26,915 nucleotides of DNA, taken from assembly GCA_023389595.1 (NCBI GenBank), contig JAEWEF010000017.1:1-26915 (forward strand), read 5' to 3'. The first letter of the stretch is position 1; each line of letters opens with the position of its first letter. Positions 23,042 through 26,915 of the stretch are shown in pieces. This stretch comes from Fusobacteriota bacterium (GTDB lineage Bacteria > Fusobacteriota > Fusobacteriia > Fusobacteriales > Fusobacteriaceae). Position numbers and translations under genes: made by a program. The notes beneath the pieces were generated by a model. That model ran no database searches and was not told the origin of the DNA. It worked only from the letters and a program-made list of their open reading frames with translations.

Positions 23042-23311
23042 CTATTCCTCATTAAACTTTTGAATTTCTATCAAATCTACTAATTCTTCAAGCATTTCGT
23101 CTTCGTCAGGTCCATCAGCTATAAGTTCTAATTCACGCCCCTCTTCAGCAGCTAACAGCATAAGACCCATAATGCTTTTGCCATTTACCGTCTCATCTTC
23201 ACTCTTTACAGTGATATCAGAATCATATTTTGTTACTAATTTAACAAATAGAGAAGAAGGTCTTGCATGTAATCCTTTTTTATTTTTGATATGCACTTTT
23301 ACGCTTTTCAT
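23042..23311 (-). CDS. ptsH: Phosphocarrier protein HPr
   Basis: This 89-aa cytoplasmic phosphocarrier passes phosphate from enzyme I to sugar-specific EIIA proteins of the PTS. The active histidine H15 is in KKGLHARPSS, and the regulatory serine S46 is in VNGKSIMGLMLLAA, the site used by HPr kinase/phosphorylase in Firmicutes and some Gram-negative groups. Length matches the family. ptsI is not adjacent. Instead HPr leads an operon with ispH, rpsA and comEB, with no gap before ispH. GAGAGGTA precedes the ATG. Confidence 0.95.
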   Translation of the reverse strand: MKSVKVHIKNKKGLHARPSSLFVKLVTKYDSDITVKSEDETVNGKSIMGLMLLAAEEGRELELIADGPDEDEMLEELVDLIEIQKFNEE

Positions 23312-23345
23312 TTATACCTCTCAATAAAAATATCATTCCAATTTT

Positions 23346-23374
23346 ATTATATCAATATTTTAATAAATTTGCTA
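23346..23374 (-). promoter_or_regulatory. Promoter of the ptsH-ispH-rpsA-comEB operon
   Basis: A perfect TATAAT (23351-23346) with TGA directly before it gives an extended -10 on the minus strand. The -35 at 17 nt (TAGCAA, 23374-23369) is poor, which extended -10 promoters tolerate. The leader to ptsH would be about 28 nt. Confidence 0.65.
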
Positions 23375-23393
23375 GAAAAAAAATATAATTTAT

Positions 23394-23427
23394 AAAAAAA
23401 TCACCAGTAAAAATTGGTGATTTTTTT
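23394..23427 (-). terminator. Terminator after the yajC-amidase gene cluster
   Basis: TCACCA / TGGTGA flanked by A7 and T8 gives a stem of about 13 bp with an 8-nt loop, touching the last base of the upstream stop codon. It separates this unit from the ptsH promoter. Confidence 0.85.
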
Positions 23428-23852
23428 TATTTGTTTTTTATTACAAGATATTCTAAATTTTCTATGCCAAAAATTTGTCTAATTATATTTTCCATTGCAT
23501 TTTTCAAAACAACAGATTGAATTTCTGAATCGAAAACTAAATAAATCTTTTCTTCTCCAAAATAAATATTTTCTAGCTTTACATTTATATCCTCTTGAGA
23601 AGATTGTATAGCAACTTCTATAAGATGTTTAGCAATATTTATTTCAGTATCTTCATCAATTTCTATAGGCTTTATTACAACCTCACCAGAAGATACATCA
23701 TAAGAATCAACTTTAATTTTTTTTATTGAATATTCTTCACTCTTATCTAATTTTATTTCTCCAACTTTATCTTTAGATGGCAAAAATATAAAAACTATTA
23801 GAGAAAGAGCTGCTAAAACACTCAATATTATTATTTTTATGTTTTTAAACAT
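23427..23852 (-). CDS. Small membrane-anchored protein, possibly GerMN-like
   Basis: This 141-aa protein has one N-terminal membrane helix (about residues 6-25, IIILSVLAALSLIVFIFLP) and a soluble domain that would face the periplasm. The C-terminal half (YFGEEKIYLVFDSEI, then AMENIIRQIFGIENLEYLVI) resembles the end of GerMN domains found in spore-germination and lipoprotein families, but the match is by eye and weak. There is no lipobox cysteine. It follows the amidase gene by 8 nt, with AGGAGGAGGT before the ATG, so a role beside that cell-wall hydrolase is plausible. It is otherwise a hypothetical protein. Confidence 0.7.
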   Translation of the reverse strand: MFKNIKIIILSVLAALSLIVFIFLPSKDKVGEIKLDKSEEYSIKKIKVDSYDVSSGEVVIKPIEIDEDTEINIAKHLIEVAIQSSQEDINVKLENIYFGEEKIYLVFDSEIQSVVLKNAMENIIRQIFGIENLEYLVIKNK

Positions 23853-23860
23853 ACCTCCTC

Positions 23861-24886
23861 CTATTCAAAATATCGTCTTATATTTTTTGCAATTTCATTA
23901 GCCATCGCTCTTCTAGCATCATCTCTTAACAAAATAGCAACATCATTTGCGTTACTTATGAATCCTAATTCTATCAGTATACTTGGTCCGTCAAATCCTC
24001 TAAGAACAGCAAAGTTAGCTCCGTGTGTTCCACCATTTTTCAATTCCAATCTTGATGCTATATCGTTAACTATATTTCTTGAAATTTCAATTGATTTTTC
24101 TTGATTTTTATTGTATGCCAATTGCCCTGAAATTTGAGCAATTTCATTAGTGTTTTCTCCGTATTTTTCTCCAAAACTATTTTCAAATTTAACTATTTTT
24201 TCTGCATACGGGTCTGACTTTTTAGAGAAATAATAAACTTCTACTCCATTTGCGGCCTTATTTACAGATGCATTTGCGTGTATGCTGACAAAAAATTTTG
24301 CACCTCTTCTGTTTCCCATATTAGGTCTTTCAGAAAGAGTTATAAATGTATCATTGTCTCTTGTCATAATTATATCAAATTCATCTTTTAATTCATCTCG
24401 TAAATATTTTGCAACAGCTATAACTATATCTTTTTCTCTTACGCTTCCTCTAACAGCTCCCGGATCTTTCCCGCCGTGTCCCGGATCTATAACTATAAGA
24501 GGTTTTACCTGTCTATAATTTAAAGCAAGTATCATCCTATCTCTACTAAATGTAAGTTTATATCCAACAGAAGATTTTAATCTAAGAGATATGTAAAGTG
24601 TTTTGTCATTTTCTTCCACAGTCATACTATCTGCATATCCACTATTTTCCATATTGCTTATAAATTTATCAACCTTATCTCTATTTAATGCTAACTTACT
24701 ATTTTGTATTTCTAAAAATAATAACCTTGTATCATCGTCATAATTTATAAGACAGTCAGTTTCTTTAATTCCTTTCATCTCAAAACTGACAAGTCCGTCA
24801 TTGAAACTAATCGATTTTAAATCGGCTGAAAATATCGATATACTCATTATAGAAAATATTAATATATATTTTATGACCTTCTTCAT
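23861..24886 (-). CDS. N-acetylmuramoyl-L-alanine amidase (Amidase_3) with AMIN-like N-terminus
   Basis: This 341-aa secreted zinc amidase cleaves the bond between MurNAc and the stem peptide, as in cell separation. The signal peptide is at about 1-20 (ending SIFSA). The region at 22-123 is strand-rich and looks like an AMIN peptidoglycan-targeting domain. The Amidase_3 domain (about 128-341) shows the zinc ligands H137 (DPGHGG), E151 (REKD) and H203 (SIHANAS), and the catalytic E306 (ILIELGFISN). It resembles AmiA/AmiC. AGAGGTTT precedes the ATG. Only about 22 nt separate the start from a hairpin after yajC, leaving no room for a promoter in between, so expression probably needs read-through from yajC. 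Confidence 0.92.
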   Translation of the reverse strand: MKKVIKYILIFSIMSISIFSADLKSISFNDGLVSFEMKGIKETDCLINYDDDTRLLFLEIQNSKLALNRDKVDKFISNMENSGYADSMTVEENDKTLYISLRLKSSVGYKLTFSRDRMILALNYRQVKPLIVIDPGHGGKDPGAVRGSVREKDIVIAVAKYLRDELKDEFDIIMTRDNDTFITLSERPNMGNRRGAKFFVSIHANASVNKAANGVEVYYFSKKSDPYAEKIVKFENSFGEKYGENTNEIAQISGQLAYNKNQEKSIEISRNIVNDIASRLELKNGGTHGANFAVLRGFDGPSILIELGFISNANDVAILLRDDARRAMANEIAKNIRRYFE

Positions 24887-24908
24887 ATAAACCTCTTTTC
24901 AATAAAGA

Positions 24909-24932
24909 AAAAACGACAGTATCGTCGTTTTT
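24909..24932 (-). terminator. Hairpin between yajC and the amidase gene (terminator or attenuator)
   Basis: AAAAACGAC / GTCGTTTTT forms a 9-bp stem with a 6-nt loop, and the minus strand continues TCTTTATT. It has terminator form but sits 20 nt after the yajC stop and only 22 nt before the amidase ATG. Confidence 0.75.
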
Positions 24933-24952
24933 CATTTGGTATCATTAAACTT

Positions 24953-25228
24953 TTATTTAGCTATAATTCTAGTAATAGAACTTTTCAAAAAAGTTATTTT
25001 AACTCCTTTGTCCACTCTAACTTCAACATAATCTTCACCAACAAAAGCTACTGTTCCTTTGATTCCTCCTGCTGTAACAACTTCTACTCCCTCTTTTAAA
25101 GCATCGTATAATTCTTTTTGTTCTTTTTGCTTCTTTTTGTTAGGTCTTATTATTAAAAAATAAAAGATAAAAACCCATATTGCTAATATTATCAAAGTGC
25201 TACCGTATTTAGCATAAATTTCTTGCAT
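24953..25228 (-). CDS. yajC: Sec translocase accessory subunit YajC
   Basis: This 91-aa protein has one membrane helix (about residues 9-27, STLIILAIWVFIFYFLIIRP) followed by the YajC hallmark RPNKKKQKEQKE and a small SH3-like domain (EVVTAGGIKGTVAFVGEDYVEV). YajC associates with SecDF in the inner membrane. Length is typical (about 85-110). The start is the ATG with GGAGGG 6 nt before it. A longer frame beginning at 25273 is ruled out because its start lies inside the promoter spacer. secD/secF are not adjacent. It is the first gene of the unit containing the amidase. Confidence 0.93.
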   Translation of the reverse strand: MQEIYAKYGSTLIILAIWVFIFYFLIIRPNKKKQKEQKELYDALKEGVEVVTAGGIKGTVAFVGEDYVEVRVDKGVKITFLKSSITRIIAK

Positions 25229-25261
25229 TTTTTTCCCTCCATTTTTTATTTTACTTTTTTT

Positions 25262-25290
25262 AGTATAACACAAAACATCTTACTGTGCAA
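25262..25290 (-). promoter_or_regulatory. Promoter of yajC
   Basis: On the minus strand TTGCAC (25290-25285), a 17-nt spacer and TATACT (25267-25262) preceded by TGT (extended -10). Predicted start is near 25255, about 27 nt before the yajC ATG. Confidence 0.8.
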
Positions 25291-25297
25291 TAAAATT

Positions 25298-25329
25298 AAA
25301 AAATACCCGTATATTAACGGGTATTTTTT
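25298..25329 (-). terminator. Terminator after creD
   Basis: A 13-bp perfect stem (AAAAAATACCCGT / ACGGGTATTTTTT) with loop ATATTA touches the creD stop codon, with T-rich sequence beyond it on the minus strand. Confidence 0.9.
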
Positions 25330-26678
25330 TAACTTAGTTTTTCTAATATTTCAGTTTTACGAGTTATATACATAGCTATATATAAAATAATTAGAATTAT
25401 TATAGTACCTACAAGTAAAGCATATTGTTCCATATTTAACATAGAATAAAGTATGCTATAAATTGCAGTTAAGAAAATTCCGAAAATTGCTGCCATTTTT
25501 TTACTAGAAGTTATTGCTCCATAGTAAAGTGTGTTTGGAGCTATTACCGCTAAACTTGAAATCAAATATGCAAAACCGAAATTTATGTGTTCTGATAGAG
25601 CTAGTAATAGTAGATAGAAAATGACAAGAGAAGAGGTAACTACACCGTATTGTATAAAATGTGTTCTCTTATCTTTTATAAGATCAAAAATATAAATTAC
25701 TACTATAGTTAAAAATACAAATAGTATCCCGTATTTAGTCGATCTTAAAATCTGTCTATAAGAAGTTATTCCATCCATAAAAATAACTTTCGATTTATAT
25801 GTATTAGGATTTTCATATGAGTAACGTGAATAATCTTCTTCGTTTTCATTTGTAATTATCGACATATAATTTTCTTGTTCGTACTCTCCGTCTTTTTTTA
25901 CCTTTTTCACCTCTATTACTTGCGGATAATTTCTTGAAAGATTTGATATAGTCCAACTAGCTGTGAATCCATTTTCATCTATTTTATGTTCAGCAGGTAA
26001 TATTCCTTTAAAGTTAGGTGAATTCCAATTCGAACTTACTGTAAAATTATTTTTTTCTCCCAGAGGATAAAGAGAAAGAGACGTGCTTCCTCTAAAAGAA
26101 AAATTGATATCAAACGGCATTTTATCAGTTATTAAATTTTCATCAATTTTGACAGAAGATATTCCCGTATTAAATACACTATTTTTAGTACCCGATTCTA
26201 TACCTAAATCTTTTCCGATATTTCCAAATTTAAATTTTTCTATGTTTACAATTCCTTTATTTTCTGCAAGATGTATTCCCATGTATAAAGATTTTATATT
26301 TTCAGGTAATTTAGATTTACTAAAATATCCATTTACACCCATATTTGTGGTATAAACATTAGTTTGGTATATTCCTTTTCTTTTTACCTCAGTTTTCACA
26401 TCCGCATTCATATTTAATTCGTCAGGCAGTATTACATAAGTTTTGTCATTATCAAGTTGCGCTATTAAAAATGGTGCAGCGATTCCCTGTTTCGCTCCCC
26501 AATCTGTACTTATATTATTGGAAGCGACATTGTATGCATCTTCCCTATCTACAACAAGAGAGTTTATAAAAAATACAACTATTTGTAATAGAATAACTAT
26601 ACCTATTATTATGAATATTTTAATATTTATTCCCTTATTATTTTTATGTTTTAATTCCTCAGTAATTTTTTGTTCCAT
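25329..26678 (-). CDS. creD: Inner-membrane CreD family protein
   Basis: This 449-aa protein has one N-terminal membrane helix (about 17-41), a large periplasmic region (about 42-300), and about five C-terminal helices (about 315-441). CreD marks seen are the post-helix VVDREDAYNVASNNISTDWG, the late periplasmic ASWTISNLSRNYPQ, and SYRQILRSTKYGILFVF followed by LLLLALSEHINFGFAYL. Length matches E. coli CreD (about 450). CreD is an inner-membrane protein of the CreBC regulon linked to envelope integrity and beta-lactam or colicin tolerance; its biochemical role is unknown. No creB/creC is visible. GGAG precedes the ATG by 8 nt, and the upstream gene ends 12 nt before, so it is co-transcribed with that gene. 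Confidence 0.87.
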   Translation of the reverse strand: MEQKITEELKHKNNKGINIKIFIIIGIVILLQIVVFFINSLVVDREDAYNVASNNISTDWGAKQGIAAPFLIAQLDNDKTYVILPDELNMNADVKTEVKRKGIYQTNVYTTNMGVNGYFSKSKLPENIKSLYMGIHLAENKGIVNIEKFKFGNIGKDLGIESGTKNSVFNTGISSVKIDENLITDKMPFDINFSFRGSTSLSLYPLGEKNNFTVSSNWNSPNFKGILPAEHKIDENGFTASWTISNLSRNYPQVIEVKKVKKDGEYEQENYMSIITNENEEDYSRYSYENPNTYKSKVIFMDGITSYRQILRSTKYGILFVFLTIVVIYIFDLIKDKRTHFIQYGVVTSSLVIFYLLLLALSEHINFGFAYLISSLAVIAPNTLYYGAITSSKKMAAIFGIFLTAIYSILYSMLNMEQYALLVGTIIILIILYIAMYITRKTEILEKLS

Positions 26679-26690
26679 ATTTCATCTCCA

Positions 26691-26915
26691 TTATTTTTTT
26701 AACAAGTTTACCAATTCCTTTTTGTACTTGTCAAGATTAATAGATAAATCTTGTATTTGTTCTTCTGTTAAGCTTACAACAGTTTTAGGAGTAGGTACGG
26801 CAGAAAAAACTGGGTCTATAAGTTTTCCTTTTACTGGATACATATAATTTTCAGTCGATACCATTTTTTGAAATTCGTCTGAACTAATTTCTTGCATAAA
26901 TTGTTTTGAAGCTTC
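26691..26915 (-). CDS. C-terminal fragment, probably an ABC-transporter solute-binding protein (5' end outside window)
   Basis: The frame runs off the right edge, with six codons open before the first in-window ATG at 26897, so only the last 74 residues are seen. The pattern SSDEFQKMV..NYMYPVKGK, then a Pro-rich VPTPKTV and a terminal helix IQDLSINLDKYKKELVNLL, resembles the end of family-1 periplasmic binding proteins for iron or thiamine, where FLLSxEFQ..YPV is common. This is pattern recognition from a short piece, so the product is tentative. It ends 12 nt before creD. Confidence 0.5.
   Translation of the reverse strand, partial: EASKQFMQEISSDEFQKMVSTENYMYPVKGKLIDPVFSAVPTPKTVVSLTEEQIQDLSINLDKYKKELVNLLKK

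Noticed and set aside
26443..26847. 134-codon plus-strand frame over creD and the right-edge gene
   Set aside because: It is antisense to creD and the neighbouring frame, with no ribosome site or family resemblance.
1..26915. tRNA, rRNA, CRISPR arrays, insertion sequences, prophage or defence genes
   Set aside because: I looked for clover-leaf patterns, regularly spaced repeats, transposase motifs and terminal repeats on both strands and found none I could support.

Overview
The window is very AT-rich and reads as chromosome of a Gram-negative-type anaerobe, most likely a Fusobacterium (phylum Fusobacteriota). The reasons are outer-membrane biogenesis genes (TamB, BamA, Skp/OmpH) beside Firmicutes-like genes (KtrAB-type K+ uptake, PepT, an HPr with the regulatory Ser46, an ispH-rpsA pair), a butyrate-pathway hydroxybutyryl-CoA dehydrogenase, and strong AGGAGG ribosome sites. 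The genus is an inference. I see no rRNA, tRNA, IS element, phage gene or CRISPR array. Gene density is high, and all genes but two (hbd and a zinc-ribbon gene) lie on the minus strand.

Layout, left to right. At 1-600 is the 3' part of hbd (+), convergent with a stand-alone DXS-family gene (639-2390, -) that has its own promoter. From 2499 to 19245 (-) runs an unbroken chain of eleven genes with gaps of 0 to 28 nt. In transcription order they are dapF, a ClC antiporter with an RCK_C tail, a MATE exporter, pepT, trkH/ktrB, trkA/ktrA, mnmG, rsmG, tamB, bamA and skp. One strong promoter stands before dapF and a hairpin terminator follows skp, so this looks like one operon of about 16.8 kb joining peptidoglycan precursor, ion transport, tRNA/rRNA modification and outer-membrane assembly.

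The gene-free stretch 19246-19681 holds the dapF promoter and, upstream of it, a near-consensus minus-strand promoter that feeds about 125 nt with two hairpins, no ORF and a U-rich terminator: a candidate small RNA. Divergent from it is a small basic zinc-ribbon protein gene (19682-20038, +).

Next come ptsH-ispH-rpsA-comEB (20075-23311, -), with 0 to 16 nt gaps or a 1-nt overlap. The ispH and rpsA frames overlap as TAATG directly after a G5 run, and relatives carry these two as one fused protein. Then yajC, a peptidoglycan amidase and a small membrane-anchored protein (23427-25228, -), with a hairpin between yajC and the amidase. At the right edge are creD and the 3' end of what looks like an ABC solute-binding protein gene.

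Most of the window is core housekeeping and envelope content. The points most worth a second look are the candidate small RNA, the long mixed operon, the ispH/rpsA junction, the divergent DXS and DapF active sites, and the zinc-ribbon gene. No obvious new defence or mobile system is present.
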